Shown: positions 1 to 9,023, counted from the first letter of the stretch. The stretch: DNA of 21,099 nt from Muribaculaceae bacterium (GCA_029056365.1 JAIDBM010000033.1:1-21099); one strand, 5' to 3'. Translations and numbers: made by a program. The notes: generated by a model not told the origin, from the letters alone.

Positions 1-305
1 CATGAAAAATGATTAGTGATTAAAATCTCTATAGTTCTCTGGTTCTCTGGTCTTAAAACTGTTCTGTAGTCTGAAAAAGGCTGTCCGGACCGTCGGCGAG
101 GTCGCCGACGTTACTTCATTCCGACTTCTTTGATGGAAAATGATTAGAGATTAAATTTTCTATAGTTCTCTGGTTTAAAAAGTTCTATAGTAGAGTAAAC
201 TCAAGACAAAGAGAAGCGAAAACACTATAGATCTCTGGAACTCTGGTCTAAAAAAGTTCTGTGGTCTGAAAAAGGCTGTCCGGAGAGTCGGCGGGGTCGC
301 CGGCG
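1..305. repeat. Left intergenic repeat array (two GC hairpins with AT-rich dyad segments)
   Basis: No gene is visible here. Two imperfect tandem units are present. Each opens with an AATGATTAG-(T/A)-GATTAAA segment, continues with CTATAG/TTCTCTGG-type AT-rich text, then AAAAAGGCTGTCCGGA, and ends in a GC-rich palindrome followed by GTTAC. The palindromes are at 91-110 (CGTCGGCG, loop AGGT, CGCCGACG, perfect 8-bp arms) and about 286-305 (loop GGGT, one arm substituted). The same hairpin and the same CTATAGATCT / GGTCTAAAA vocabulary recur at 19169-20690, so this is a diverged member of the same family. Both hairpins here face the same way. Confidence 0.85.
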
Positions 306-308
306 TTA
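286..308 (-). terminator. GC hairpin touching the maturase stop codon (possible terminator)
   Basis: Read on the minus strand, the stop codon TAA of the maturase gene (306-308) lies inside the GTAAC that begins the repeat hairpin. The stem is imperfect (CGGCG paired with CGCCG at its core, loop ACCC). A run of five T follows about 14 nt downstream on the minus strand, too far for a textbook intrinsic terminator. A transcript-end or RNA-protecting role is inferred from position only. Confidence 0.4.
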
Positions 309-1514
309 CTTTGTAGTGGCTTGTTTTGGAAACAGTTTCATTATATTTGCCGGAGAACGGTTCGCGCGGAATTCATTTGCCATGAAGTTCATGTATGGGG
401 CAACATGAGAGAAATACTTCCGGTAACCGTCGCACAGATAATTGTCATAACCCGATGGGCTTGCCACAAACCTGTTTTTAGGGCATTCGCCATGGCAGGC
501 GAACAGAAAGTCGCAGTGGCGGCATTTTTCCGACAGACCGGCGGTCTTCATGGACGCAAAATCCGCCAGTACCGAGCTTGACATGAGTTTCGTAATACTT
601 TCGCGGTTTATATTGCCGAGCTTGTATTCAGGGAAAACAAAATGGTCGCAGCAGTAAAGGTCGCCGTTCTTTTCGAGAGCTCCGGCGTGCCCGCATACCG
701 CACTCATTGTACACAGTCCGGGATATTCTCCCAGCCAGTTGGCCAAAGTTGCGTCAAACAACTGAACGAACATCTGTCCGACATCCCGGCGGACCCATAT
801 ATCAAAAATACGGCAAAGAAAATCGCCCCAGGCTTGCGGAGTCACCGACCACGGAGTTAGCGAACCGCAGCGGTCGGGCGGGGTGAGGCAGCCGTTGCCC
901 GAAACACGTTCCACCACCGGAGTAAACTGCAGATAGCGGCATCCGATGCTTTTGAAAAAGTTGTAGAAATCATCGGGGCATCCGGCATTCACGCTGTTTA
1001 CCACGGCCATTGCGTTCCATTCGATGTTGTATGCGTTGAGCATTTCAATGCCTTTCATCACATCGGCGAACGAGCCTTTGCCTGATGGGTAGCATCGACA
1101 GGCATCGTGTATATGCTCCGGACCATCTACCGACAGGCCTACAAGCCATCCGTTGTCTTTCAGAAAGCGGCACCATTCGTCATCGATGAGAGTGCCGTTG
1201 GTCTGTATGCAGTTGAAAACCGCTGTTCCGCCGGCATGTTCACGCTGAAGTTCTACTGCTTTGCGATAGAAGTCCAGACCGGCCATAAAAGGTTCGCCGC
1301 CATGCCATATGAAATGGGCGGGGCCGCCGTTCTGAGCCTTGATATACGACCGGATAAAATTCTCGAGAGTGGAGTCGTCCATTGCAATTCCGTTGCCGTG
1401 CCTGTCTTTTTCAATATAGTAACAATAGCTGCAGCGCATATTGCAAAGCGGGCCAACGGCTTTTGTCATAAGGAAGACAGGGCGGGCATCAGGTTCTGGC
1501 ATGCTGTGTTTCAT
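306..1514 (-). CDS. Anaerobic sulfatase-maturating enzyme (radical SAM/SPASM)
   Basis: A 402-residue cytoplasmic radical SAM protein. It should convert the active-site Ser or Cys of type I sulfatases to formylglycine without oxygen. The 4Fe-4S SAM-binding motif is C24-x3-C28-x2-C31 (CNMRCSYC) near the N-terminus, followed by an HGGEP motif. The C-terminal third has the cysteine-rich SPASM pattern expected for two auxiliary clusters, including CGHAG, YCCDHF, CRHCDF and CHGECP. Length fits the anSME family (about 370-410). The start at 1514 lies 4 bp after the HTCS stop, so the two are very probably co-transcribed; Met5 is an alternative start. The divergently transcribed sulfatase at 5719 is of the serine type that this enzyme class can mature, which supports the assignment. 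Its stop codon lies within the repeat element at 286-308. Confidence 0.93.
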   Translation of the reverse strand: MKHSMPEPDARPVFLMTKAVGPLCNMRCSYCYYIEKDRHGNGIAMDDSTLENFIRSYIKAQNGGPAHFIWHGGEPFMAGLDFYRKAVELQREHAGGTAVFNCIQTNGTLIDDEWCRFLKDNGWLVGLSVDGPEHIHDACRCYPSGKGSFADVMKGIEMLNAYNIEWNAMAVVNSVNAGCPDDFYNFFKSIGCRYLQFTPVVERVSGNGCLTPPDRCGSLTPWSVTPQAWGDFLCRIFDIWVRRDVGQMFVQLFDATLANWLGEYPGLCTMSAVCGHAGALEKNGDLYCCDHFVFPEYKLGNINRESITKLMSSSVLADFASMKTAGLSEKCRHCDFLFACHGECPKNRFVASPSGYDNYLCDGYRKYFSHVAPYMNFMANEFRANRSPANIMKLFPKQATTK

Positions 1515-1518
1515 GAGA

Positions 1519-4500
1519 TCAGTCTTTTTTCACGAGGTCAGAAGGCGAATAGCCGAAGAACTTTTTAAAGCTTGTAGCAAAGTACGATGGCGTGCTGTAG
1601 CCGACCATCGCGCTTACTTCCGAAACCGTGTACCTTGCAGAGCGGAGCAGTTCGAGCGCCTTGTTCATTCTTACACGACGAATGAACTCGTTGGTGGAAT
1701 CACCGGTGAGCGCTTTCATTTTCAGGTGCAGGTTCGAACGGCTCATAAACATTTCGCGGGCAAAAGCATCGGTGGAGAACTGAGAGTCGTCGAGGTGCTT
1801 GTCCATAACGTTTATAGCCTTGTTGAGGAACTCCTCGTCGAGAGGATTCATGGCCACTTTGGCCGGTTCGATTTCGGTGCTGTTGGAATAAAGGTCGATC
1901 AGTCGCGAACGGGTGCGGAGCTGGTTTCGGATTTTAGCCTTGAGCAATTCGAGCGAGAACGGTTTTGGAATGTAGTCGTCGGCTCCTACATCCATTCCGT
2001 CCATCTGGTCGGTGATGTCCGATTTGGCCGAGAGCATGATAACCGGAATGTGAGATGTGCGCAGATTTCTTTTCACCGCCCTGCACAGCTGTACGCCATC
2101 GACATCGGGCATCATCACATCGGTGAGTATGAGGTCGATTTTTTCCGTGGTAAGCTGTTCGATTGCTTTTGCGCCGTTGACTGCGAGAATCACATTGTAG
2201 CTGTGTTTCAGAGAATCTCCGATGTATTTGAGAATTTCCGAGTTGTCGTCCACCACCATTACGGTGGGTCGCGAGCTGTTGTCATCGGTGCTGTCGTTGA
2301 TCGGACCGGACTCTACTTCGGACGAAGAATCAGGAATGCGTATGAACGGGCGTACATCGCAATGTGTTCCGGCGGAGTCCGCTGTGTTTTCCGACGCGAG
2401 TTCATCGTTGGAATACGCCGATGAAGTGGCGGGGAGCGACACAATGAATTCCGAGCCTTCGCCCAGGCGGCTTGAAACCGATATGTTGCCGTGATGAAGC
2501 TCGACAAGACGTTTCACCAGCGACAGTCCGATTCCGTTTCCGCTGCCGGCATCGTTGATTTGGTAGAAACGGGTGAAAATTTTTTCGAGTTTGTCGGCGG
2601 GGATACCGCATCCGCTGTCTTTTACGGCCATATGCAGAACAGAACCGTCGAACGAAAGCAGCAGAGAAATTGATTGCCCGTCGGGAGTGTATTTGAACGC
2701 GTTTGATATAAGGTTGTTCAGAATCAGCTCGATATAGTCGCGGTCGAGTGCAAGGGCGCTGTCTTCGACCGTGGAGTCGAAAGTGTAGCGGATGTTTTTG
2801 TGCCGGGCCATGGAGTCGTACGATGCGAATATACGGCGGGCAAGTATATTGATGTCGGTGTCGTGCACTTTCAGTCGGAACATGCCCATCTCGGCCCTGC
2901 GGTAGTCGAGCAGCTGGTTTACGATATGAAGAATCCGCAGGGTGTTGTTTTTTACGGTATTGAGCTTCTCGGTGGTCACTGCATCGTTCTTTCGGGCAAG
3001 CAGCTCGTCGACGGGCAGCATCATGAGAGTGAGCGGAGTGCGCAGTTCGTGCGACAGATTTATGAAAAACCGGATTTTCATTTCCTCGGTTTTCTGCTGG
3101 CGTTCGAAATCGGCTTTCTGCATATCCATTTTTGCCGCCAGCATCTTGCGGTGCCAGATTATTCGCAGAACGAAGCCGAGGGCGCCAAGCAGAAGAACTG
3201 TCCATAGCAGAATGGCCCACCACGACAGATACCATACCGGAAGAATCCTTATTCCTATCGAGGCGGAGTGTTCGCTCATCAGACCATCGCAGTTGGCTGC
3301 TTTGAGCATGAAGCGATACGAACCCGGCGGCAGATTGGAATATGTCACTGACCTTGAGCCGGCGGCGAGGGGAATCCACTGTCGGTCGAGTCCGTCGAGC
3401 ATGTAGTAGAAGGTGTTTTCGCCGGCCGAGGGGAAGTTGCATACCGAAAACTCTATGGTGAACGAAGTCTGGTCGGAGTTGAAGGTGAGTCGGTCGGTGG
3501 TACCGATGCTTCTTTCGAGCAGCCCTGTATCATCGCCGGGGGTTACTTCTTTGTTGAAGAGCCGCAGGCCTGTTATGCGTGGCGTGGGGGAATACGGATT
3601 GGTTTCCAGTACCGACGGATTGAATATGCGGATTCCGTCGATGCCACCGAACATCATTTTTCCGGAAGAAGTGTTTAGCACGCTTTTTACCGAGAACCGA
3701 CTGTTGCCGAAGCTGTCGCGAGAGGAAAAATTATCGATATGTCCGTTGTCGCCGTTTATCCTTGCGATACCATGGTTTGTACTTACCCAGATTTTTCCGG
3801 CTGCGTCTTCCGAAACGGCATTTATTATGTGGCTTGGCAGACCGTCGTTGCCTGTGAAATGCCACATTTCTTTTCCTGAAGCCGAAAAAGCGCGAAGTCC
3901 GTTGTCGGTGGCGAGCCATATGCGCCGTTCTGTATCCTGGAACACATCTTCTATCCCTACCATGCTGTCGGAAATACTGTCGGGAAAGAAGCGTACTTGT
4001 TTCAGCTGCCCGTTTTGTTCGGTGAATACCGCCGCGCCGTCCTCTCCGAACACCCACAGGCGCTTCTCGGCATCGCGGTAAAGTCCGGTCGACCTCAGCA
4101 GCTGCCGTTTGCCGCAGAAGATTTCTACCGGGTCCGACACCGTTTCAGTGCGTTGGTCGTAAATAAACAGACAGTTGAAGGCGTTGAGCCACAGACGACC
4201 GTCGAGAGTGGGTTCAATTGCGAAAACATTGCGCGACGGTATATTGGCCGAGTGCATTTTTCCGCTGTTGATGTCGAGTACTGTCATGGCCCCGATATGA
4301 GTGCCTATGTATGCCTTGCCTGCGGCTTCATCGATATGTATGGCTTTAACATCGTTCGACCCCAGACCGTCGGCAGAGGTGAAATATTGGAACGATTTGT
4401 CGGCTGGGTCGAATATATTCACGCCACCGTTGTTGGTGCCAATCCATATGCGTTGACGGTTGTCTTCTGCCATCACCGACACGATATTGTCGTTCAGCGA

Positions 4501-5484
4501 TTTGCCCGGCGTGTTGCCTTTGCGCAGCGTTGAAATCTGGTTGTTGAGCGGATTGTAATAGTTCAGACCGCCGAAAAATGTGCCAAGCCATATTCCTCCT
4601 TGTCGGTCGGGGCATATGGTCCTCACCGATGAATGTGATATGCCGTCATCGCCTACCGGTACTTTGTGAATGTGTTCTTTGTCGGAACTGATTATGTACA
4701 GGCCGTCGAAAGTGCCTGCCCACAGGTTTCTGCCGTTGTCGAAGGCAAGCGCCCTGACGTGGCTTCCGGAAGGCAGGGCGCCATGGCGGGTCAGAGAGCC
4801 GGTTTCCGGCGAGTATATGTAGATGCCTTGGCCTTCGGTTCCAACCAGCAGGTTGCGACCGTCGGCAAGTAGGACGTTTACATCGGTGTTCGGCGGGAGG
4901 GGCAGATACCCGGCAAGACCGTCGGCCGTGATGCGTGCGACGCCCAGGCTGCCAAGTCCGGCGTATAGAATGTCGCCGAGCCGCACCAGGGCGTTGACCG
5001 GTTCGGTCAGTTCAGGGATTATGTGCCGGAACGCGCCGTTCTGCGGATTGAAAAGATACACACCTTTTCCTGTGCCGATAACAATGGTGGTGTCGCTTGT
5101 GGCCGCAAAGGTGCGTATGGCGTTGTTGCGGTCGGGCATTTCGAAGGAATCGAAATTATCATAGTCCGCGTTGTAGCGGTACATGATGGTGGCCCCCGAT
5201 GCATAAATCCGGCCACCTTCGGCGGCTACATGCTTTATTCCTGGCCGTACGTGTTTCCGTCCGGACGAAGGATGATAGTTTTTGAAGGAGTAGCTGTCGA
5301 AACGGCTGATTCCGTCGGGAGTCGCAATCCAGAGCATACCTTCGTTGTCGCATGCCATGCTGTTGACTGTGGCGTGAGGCAGACCCTGCGGAATGCCGAT
5401 TTTCTTGAACGACATGTGCGGAGCGTATGCGCTGGCTGTGATAACACTCAATAACGAGACAAAAAATATGGTCAGGGATTTCAT
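1519..5484 (-). CDS. Hybrid two-component system (HTCS) sensor kinase/AraC regulator
   Basis: A 1321-residue one-polypeptide signalling protein typical of Bacteroidota glycan loci. The order is: signal peptide (residues 1 to about 20), two-component regulator propeller repeats (about 25-660, many WIGT/WLAT-type blades), Y_Y_Y domain (about 680-745) and one transmembrane segment (about 752-778). These are followed by HisKA with H-box LSHELRTPL (phospho-acceptor H812), HATPase_c (NAFKYTPDG near 925, DSGCGIP, GNGIGLSLV near 988), a receiver domain (VVDDN, D1122 in TDVMMPD, KPF) and a C-terminal AraC HTH (about 1220-1321). All catalytic motifs are intact and the length is normal. The periplasmic sensor likely binds a glycan fragment, and the regulated targets are likely the divergent sulfatase operon and its own operon with the maturase. 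The ligand cannot be read from the sequence. Confidence 0.95.
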   Translation of the reverse strand: MKSLTIFFVSLLSVITASAYAPHMSFKKIGIPQGLPHATVNSMACDNEGMLWIATPDGISRFDSYSFKNYHPSSGRKHVRPGIKHVAAEGGRIYASGATIMYRYNADYDNFDSFEMPDRNNAIRTFAATSDTTIVIGTGKGVYLFNPQNGAFRHIIPELTEPVNALVRLGDILYAGLGSLGVARITADGLAGYLPLPPNTDVNVLLADGRNLLVGTEGQGIYIYSPETGSLTRHGALPSGSHVRALAFDNGRNLWAGTFDGLYIISSDKEHIHKVPVGDDGISHSSVRTICPDRQGGIWLGTFFGGLNYYNPLNNQISTLRKGNTPGKSLNDNIVSVMAEDNRQRIWIGTNNGGVNIFDPADKSFQYFTSADGLGSNDVKAIHIDEAAGKAYIGTHIGAMTVLDINSGKMHSANIPSRNVFAIEPTLDGRLWLNAFNCLFIYDQRTETVSDPVEIFCGKRQLLRSTGLYRDAEKRLWVFGEDGAAVFTEQNGQLKQVRFFPDSISDSMVGIEDVFQDTERRIWLATDNGLRAFSASGKEMWHFTGNDGLPSHIINAVSEDAAGKIWVSTNHGIARINGDNGHIDNFSSRDSFGNSRFSVKSVLNTSSGKMMFGGIDGIRIFNPSVLETNPYSPTPRITGLRLFNKEVTPGDDTGLLERSIGTTDRLTFNSDQTSFTIEFSVCNFPSAGENTFYYMLDGLDRQWIPLAAGSRSVTYSNLPPGSYRFMLKAANCDGLMSEHSASIGIRILPVWYLSWWAILLWTVLLLGALGFVLRIIWHRKMLAAKMDMQKADFERQQKTEEMKIRFFINLSHELRTPLTLMMLPVDELLARKNDAVTTEKLNTVKNNTLRILHIVNQLLDYRRAEMGMFRLKVHDTDINILARRIFASYDSMARHKNIRYTFDSTVEDSALALDRDYIELILNNLISNAFKYTPDGQSISLLLSFDGSVLHMAVKDSGCGIPADKLEKIFTRFYQINDAGSGNGIGLSLVKRLVELHHGNISVSSRLGEGSEFIVSLPATSSAYSNDELASENTADSAGTHCDVRPFIRIPDSSSEVESGPINDSTDDNSSRPTVMVVDDNSEILKYIGDSLKHSYNVILAVNGAKAIEQLTTEKIDLILTDVMMPDVDGVQLCRAVKRNLRTSHIPVIMLSAKSDITDQMDGMDVGADDYIPKPFSLELLKAKIRNQLRTRSRLIDLYSNSTEIEPAKVAMNPLDEEFLNKAINVMDKHLDDSQFSTDAFAREMFMSRSNLHLKMKALTGDSTNEFIRRVRMNKALELLRSARYTVSEVSAMVGYSTPSYFATSFKKFFGYSPSDLVKKD

Positions 5485-5517
5485 GGCTTATAACGCATAT
5501 CTGATGAATGTGTGATG

Positions 5518-5525
5518 CAAAGGTA
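5518..5525 (-). promoter_or_regulatory. Probable -7 element for the HTCS-maturase operon
   Basis: The minus strand reads TACCTTTG, matching the Bacteroidota -7 consensus TAnnTTTG, 33 bp upstream of the HTCS ATG. I found no good TTTG at the expected -33 distance, so this may need an activator or may be fortuitous. Confidence 0.5.
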
Positions 5526-5665
5526 ACTAAAAAAAACGGATTATAGAATATTTATACACAAGCCGTTGCATAGGGTTTGAACAAAATCGAAACATTATTG
5601 CACAAAAGCGCAAACTGCACCCCTGCATTCATACACCTTGGAAACAGACTTTGCCTGATACGTGC

Positions 5666-5673
5666 TAAATTTG
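5666..5673 (+). promoter_or_regulatory. Probable -7 element for the sulfatase operon
   Basis: TAAATTTG matches TAnnTTTG and lies 45 bp upstream of the sulfatase ATG. The nearest TTTG (5650-5653) is only 12 bp upstream, short of the usual 19-21, and a TTG at 5638-5640 is 25 bp upstream. A weak -33 suits a promoter activated by the AraC domain of the HTCS encoded on the other side; that link is inference. Confidence 0.5.
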
Positions 5674-5718
5674 CAGTGTCAATCTCCTTTGTATGTGGCA
5701 TAAATTCCAAAGTTTATT

Positions 5719-7074
5719 ATGAGAAAAAGGCTGATACCTGTATTATTGCTGATTGCATCGGCAAGCACCGCGTTCGCTTCCAGGCCGAATATCATTTATA
5801 TAATGACGGACCAGCAGAGCGCCAATGCCATGAGTTGTGCCGGAAACGGAAATCTTGCGACTCCGAACATCGACCGGCTGGCAAACCATGGCGTGAGATT
5901 CACTAATGCATATTGCGCCATGCCGTTGAGCGGCCCGTCGCGTTCGGCCATGTTCACCGGCTACACACCTTCAACGACCGGCATGCAGGAAAACGAAACT
6001 CCGCTGCCTGATTCGTTAAGAATCCGTACGCTCGGAAATCTTATGAAACAGGCCGGATATGAAAACGGCTATAGCGGCAAATGGCATGTGAATACCAATT
6101 CACTTCCGGCTGACACAGCTTTCGGATTCCGGAATCTTCACGGGCACAATGATGCCGGACTGGCCGAAGCCGCTATAGAATTTATGCGGGAAGACCATGG
6201 CGGGCGGCCTATGTTCCTTGTCGCATCGTTCGATAATCCGCATAATATATGCGAATGGGCCAGAGGGCAGAAACTTCCCTTTGCCGAAATTGGCGATGCT
6301 CCGGTCGAGAAATGTCCGAATCTGCCGCCGAACTTCAGCCTTTCGCCATATGAGGCCGACATACTCCGCTGGGAACGGGAGCGCAGCTACAGGCTGTATC
6401 CTACCAAGGCCTATACGGCCGACGACTGGCGAAGATACCGAAACGCATATTTCCGCCTGGTGGAACACATCGACAATGAGATTGGAAAGATAGTCGATGA
6501 AATCGACCGTCAGAACCTGTGGGAAATCACTGTGGTGATTTTTACTTCCGACCATGGCGACGGACAGGGTGCCCACCAGTGGAATCAGAAGACCGCTCTG
6601 TGGGATGAAGTGATAAACGTGCCTATGATAATATGTCTTCCCGACAACAAAAATGCCGGAACGGAAAGCGGGGCGCTTGTAAATAACGGCATAGACCTGA
6701 TGCCGACGGTACTCGATTTCGCCGGAGCCGCCGCTCCGTCATGGTGCAAGGGCGAGAGTCTTCGTCCATATGCCGAGGATGCGGCAGTGCCGGGCCGCGA
6801 CCATATTGTGGTTGAAACCAATTTCGCCCAGACAGGAGGCACCAGAGGCTGGGCAGTGCGCACTCCGCGCTTCAAATATGTGCTGTACGAGGCTGGCAAA
6901 AACCGCGAAATGCTTTTCGATATGGAAAACGACCGCCTGGAACAGACCAATCTTGCAATAGAGGCCCGATACAGCGAGGAAATAAAACGGCACCGCAGCA
7001 TGCTGCGGAAGTGGATGGAGAACAATCTTGCCGGAGAACTCTATCCGTCGACACGCTTCATACCTGTAGATTGA
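5719..7074 (+). CDS. Type I sulfatase, serine-type formylglycine precursor
   Basis: A 451-residue secreted or periplasmic sulfatase (alkaline phosphatase superfamily, S1-type). Residues 1-20 are a signal peptide ending AFA. Metal-binding text follows (PNIIYIMTDQQ, D31). The signature SGPSRSAMFTG occupies residues 71-81, so the formylglycine is made from Ser71, with P73 and R75 as in the (C/S)-x-P-S-R consensus. Further conserved blocks are GKWH (K121, H123), TSDHGD (D278, H279) and H286/K291. Such Ser-type enzymes depend on anSME, which is encoded in the divergent operon. The substrate is not evident; a sulfated host or dietary glycan is likely given the HTCS. It shares an operon with the lipoprotein gene 7 bp downstream. 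Cys66 lies near the signature but is out of register with P-S-R, so it is not the modified residue. Confidence 0.95.
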   Translation: MRKRLIPVLLLIASASTAFASRPNIIYIMTDQQSANAMSCAGNGNLATPNIDRLANHGVRFTNAYCAMPLSGPSRSAMFTGYTPSTTGMQENETPLPDSLRIRTLGNLMKQAGYENGYSGKWHVNTNSLPADTAFGFRNLHGHNDAGLAEAAIEFMREDHGGRPMFLVASFDNPHNICEWARGQKLPFAEIGDAPVEKCPNLPPNFSLSPYEADILRWERERSYRLYPTKAYTADDWRRYRNAYFRLVEHIDNEIGKIVDEIDRQNLWEITVVIFTSDHGDGQGAHQWNQKTALWDEVINVPMIICLPDNKNAGTESGALVNNGIDLMPTVLDFAGAAAPSWCKGESLRPYAEDAAVPGRDHIVVETNFAQTGGTRGWAVRTPRFKYVLYEAGKNREMLFDMENDRLEQTNLAIEARYSEEIKRHRSMLRKWMENNLAGELYPSTRFIPVD

Positions 7075-7081
7075 GAACATC

Positions 7082-8227
7082 ATGAACAAATATATATTGT
7101 CAGTAATACCGGCTGTGGCGGCGATGCTTATGTGTGGCTGCGGAAACGGCCATAGCATTACAGTGAGCAACCCGTCGGACATGGAACGAAACGCCGAAAT
7201 CGTGGAAGTTGAGGCTCGCACGCTCGATTCGCTGATGACAGGAAAGCCGTTCCGGATTGTTGGCCCGGACGGCGGCGAAGTGCCATATCAGCGTACATAC
7301 GACGGCAAAGTTATATTCCAGGCCACGGTGGCGCCCATGTCGAGCACAGTTTATTCGTTGGCCGAGGGAACGCCGGCGCAGGCCGACACCTTGTCGTGCG
7401 GAGCATTCTATCCCCGCCGCAAAGACGACCTTACATGGGAAAACGACCATTGCGCCTACAGGGCATATGGTCCGGCTCTGGAGCAGAGTGGCGAAAAGGC
7501 TTATGGTTACGACATATGGACCAAGTCGGTGCCCGCTCCGGTGGTGGCGCGTCGCTATGAGGATGCTTTCGCCGGAATAAGGAATCTGCACCGTGACTAT
7601 GGCGACGGTATGGATGTATATACCGTAGGACCCACTCTCGGAGCCGGAACCATGGCGCTTCTCGACTCCGTCGGAGATATAGTGTATCCGGCTTGTTTCA
7701 GAAATTACGAGATACTCGACAACGGTCCGCTGCGATTTACAGTAAGGCTCGAATACGGGTCGACGGCCGGACCGGATGTGTCGGAAGTAAGAGTCATAAG
7801 TCTGGACGCCGGAGAGTTCCTTAACCGCACCAGGGTGTGTTATGGCGGTCTGGCAAGCGGCAGCAGGTATGCGGCCGGCATAGTTCTGCACAGGCAGAAC
7901 CCCGACGGTTATGCGCTCTTGCCCGGTGAAGGCATTATGGCATATGCCGACCTCACCGATAACGAGACAGTCGGGAACGGAATAATCTACATCGGAGCCG
8001 TGGTTCCGCAGGCCGACACAATGGGGGTGTCGATGCTGGCCGAACCGGAGGGTGATGCCTTGGGTCATATGCTCGCAAAGGGCAGCTGTGAACCGGACGC
8101 GGACATCACATATTACTGGGGGGCAGGCTGGTCGAAGGGCTCCATGCCCGACTGGCAGACGTGGAAAGACTATCTTGTGGGATTCCGCTCGCGGCTCGAC
8201 AAGCCTCTGGCCGCACAGATACGCTGA
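7082..8227 (+). CDS. DUF4861-like lipoprotein
   Basis: A 381-residue protein with a lipoprotein signal peptide; the likely lipidated cysteine is Cys20 (Cys18 is the alternative). It should be anchored in the envelope. The body (VSNPSDMERNAEIVEVE, VPYQRTYDGKVIFQATVAP, then DLTWENDHCAYRAYGPAL and SVPAPVVARRYEDA) resembles the DUF4861 family of Bacteroidota proteins found around glycan-degrading genes. I recognise this by overall look, not by a defined catalytic motif. The start lies 7 bp after the sulfatase stop, so the two genes are almost certainly co-transcribed and the protein probably acts on, or binds, the same glycan. Whether it is an enzyme (lyase or hydrolase) or a binding protein cannot be told here. 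It ends 4 bp from the convergent DAHP synthase stop. Confidence 0.65.
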   Translation: MNKYILSVIPAVAAMLMCGCGNGHSITVSNPSDMERNAEIVEVEARTLDSLMTGKPFRIVGPDGGEVPYQRTYDGKVIFQATVAPMSSTVYSLAEGTPAQADTLSCGAFYPRRKDDLTWENDHCAYRAYGPALEQSGEKAYGYDIWTKSVPAPVVARRYEDAFAGIRNLHRDYGDGMDVYTVGPTLGAGTMALLDSVGDIVYPACFRNYEILDNGPLRFTVRLEYGSTAGPDVSEVRVISLDAGEFLNRTRVCYGGLASGSRYAAGIVLHRQNPDGYALLPGEGIMAYADLTDNETVGNGIIYIGAVVPQADTMGVSMLAEPEGDALGHMLAKGSCEPDADITYYWGAGWSKGSMPDWQTWKDYLVGFRSRLDKPLAAQIR

Positions 8228-8231
8228 CAGG

Positions 8232-9023
8232 TTATGACACAGCTTCCTCTTTGCACAGCCAGCTGCTGAGAACCGACGCTATCCGCGAAGGCGTTATCTG
8301 CTGAAAACTGTCGGTAAGGGCAGAATCGGGATTGTAATGCGACTCGATTATAAGTCCGTCGTAGCCCCTAAGGTATGCTTCGGTGGAAATTGGCAATATT
8401 TTATCGCGGCATCCGCCCATATGTGATGGGTCGCAAAGCATGGGAATACCGGGTATCGACTCGCGGAACCGACTCACGTAGTCCCACAGCGGAGCGTTAC
8501 GGTATCCGTTCTTTTCAGTAGTCTTGAATCCACGGTGTATGGCGGCAAGCCGTCTTATGCCGCAATTGTAGAGACGTTCAATGGCGCCTTCCCACAGCTC
8601 GATGTCGACACATGGCGGATTCTTGACCATAACCGGAATGTCGCAACCCCGAAGACAGTCGGCTATCTCCTGTACGGCAAAAGGCGATGCCGTGGTACGG
8701 GCGCCTATCCACAGGATATCGATTCCGGCCTTTAGGGCAAGCTCGGCATGTGCCGCGCATCCGATTTCCGTGGCGGTGAGCATTCCGGTTTCCTGTTTTA
8801 CTGTGTTCAGCCATTCCAGAGCCCGTGTGCCATACCCTTCGAATCCTCCGGGACGGGTTCTGGGTTTCCATGCTCCGGCCCGGAAAATACCGATTCCGGC
8901 CGCTTTGAGCTGTCTGGCCGTGAGCAACATCTGTTCGGGACTTTCCGCAGAGCAGGGGCCTGCGATGAATATGCTGCGGTTGGCTGTATTTTTGAGGGTT
9001 ATAGGCAGAAAATCAGTTGTCAT
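8232..9023 (-). CDS. aroF: 3-deoxy-7-phosphoheptulonate (DAHP) synthase, class I-beta type, no chorismate mutase domain
   Basis: A 263-residue cytoplasmic enzyme condensing phosphoenolpyruvate with erythrose 4-phosphate, the first step of the shikimate pathway. Diagnostic blocks in order are IAGPCSAES, FRAGAWKPRTRPGGFEGYG, ATEIG, WIGARTTASPFAVQEIAD, VMVKNPP, AAIHRGF and LCDPSHMGG, all typical of the Bacteroidota I-beta/KDO8P-synthase-like group. The start at 9023 lies 11 bp after the ResB-CcsA stop; the reading frame stays open further upstream, but that part merely shadows the ResB-CcsA gene. Most Bacteroidota homologues carry a C-terminal chorismate mutase domain and reach about 350 residues. 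This one ends after the barrel, so it lacks that domain. It is the last gene of the heme/iron operon, which suggests a dedicated supply of chorismate rather than housekeeping. Confidence 0.92.
   Translation of the reverse strand: MTTDFLPITLKNTANRSIFIAGPCSAESPEQMLLTARQLKAAGIGIFRAGAWKPRTRPGGFEGYGTRALEWLNTVKQETGMLTATEIGCAAHAELALKAGIDILWIGARTTASPFAVQEIADCLRGCDIPVMVKNPPCVDIELWEGAIERLYNCGIRRLAAIHRGFKTTEKNGYRNAPLWDYVSRFRESIPGIPMLCDPSHMGGCRDKILPISTEAYLRGYDGLIIESHYNPDSALTDSFQQITPSRIASVLSSWLCKEEAVS

Noticed and set aside
2402..3442. A 346-codon open frame inside the HTCS gene
   Set aside because: It is a shadow frame with Arg/Ser/His-rich composition and no domain, while the overlapping HTCS frame carries every expected motif.
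5914..5916. Cys66 of the sulfatase as the formylglycine precursor
   Set aside because: The conserved P-x-R and TG positions align with Ser71 (S-G-P-S-R-x3-F-T-G); Cys66 is five residues too early.
8228..8231. Bidirectional terminator between the convergent DUF4861-like and DAHP synthase genes
   Set aside because: Only 4 bp separate the stop codons and I saw no clear stem-loop with a T run across the junction.
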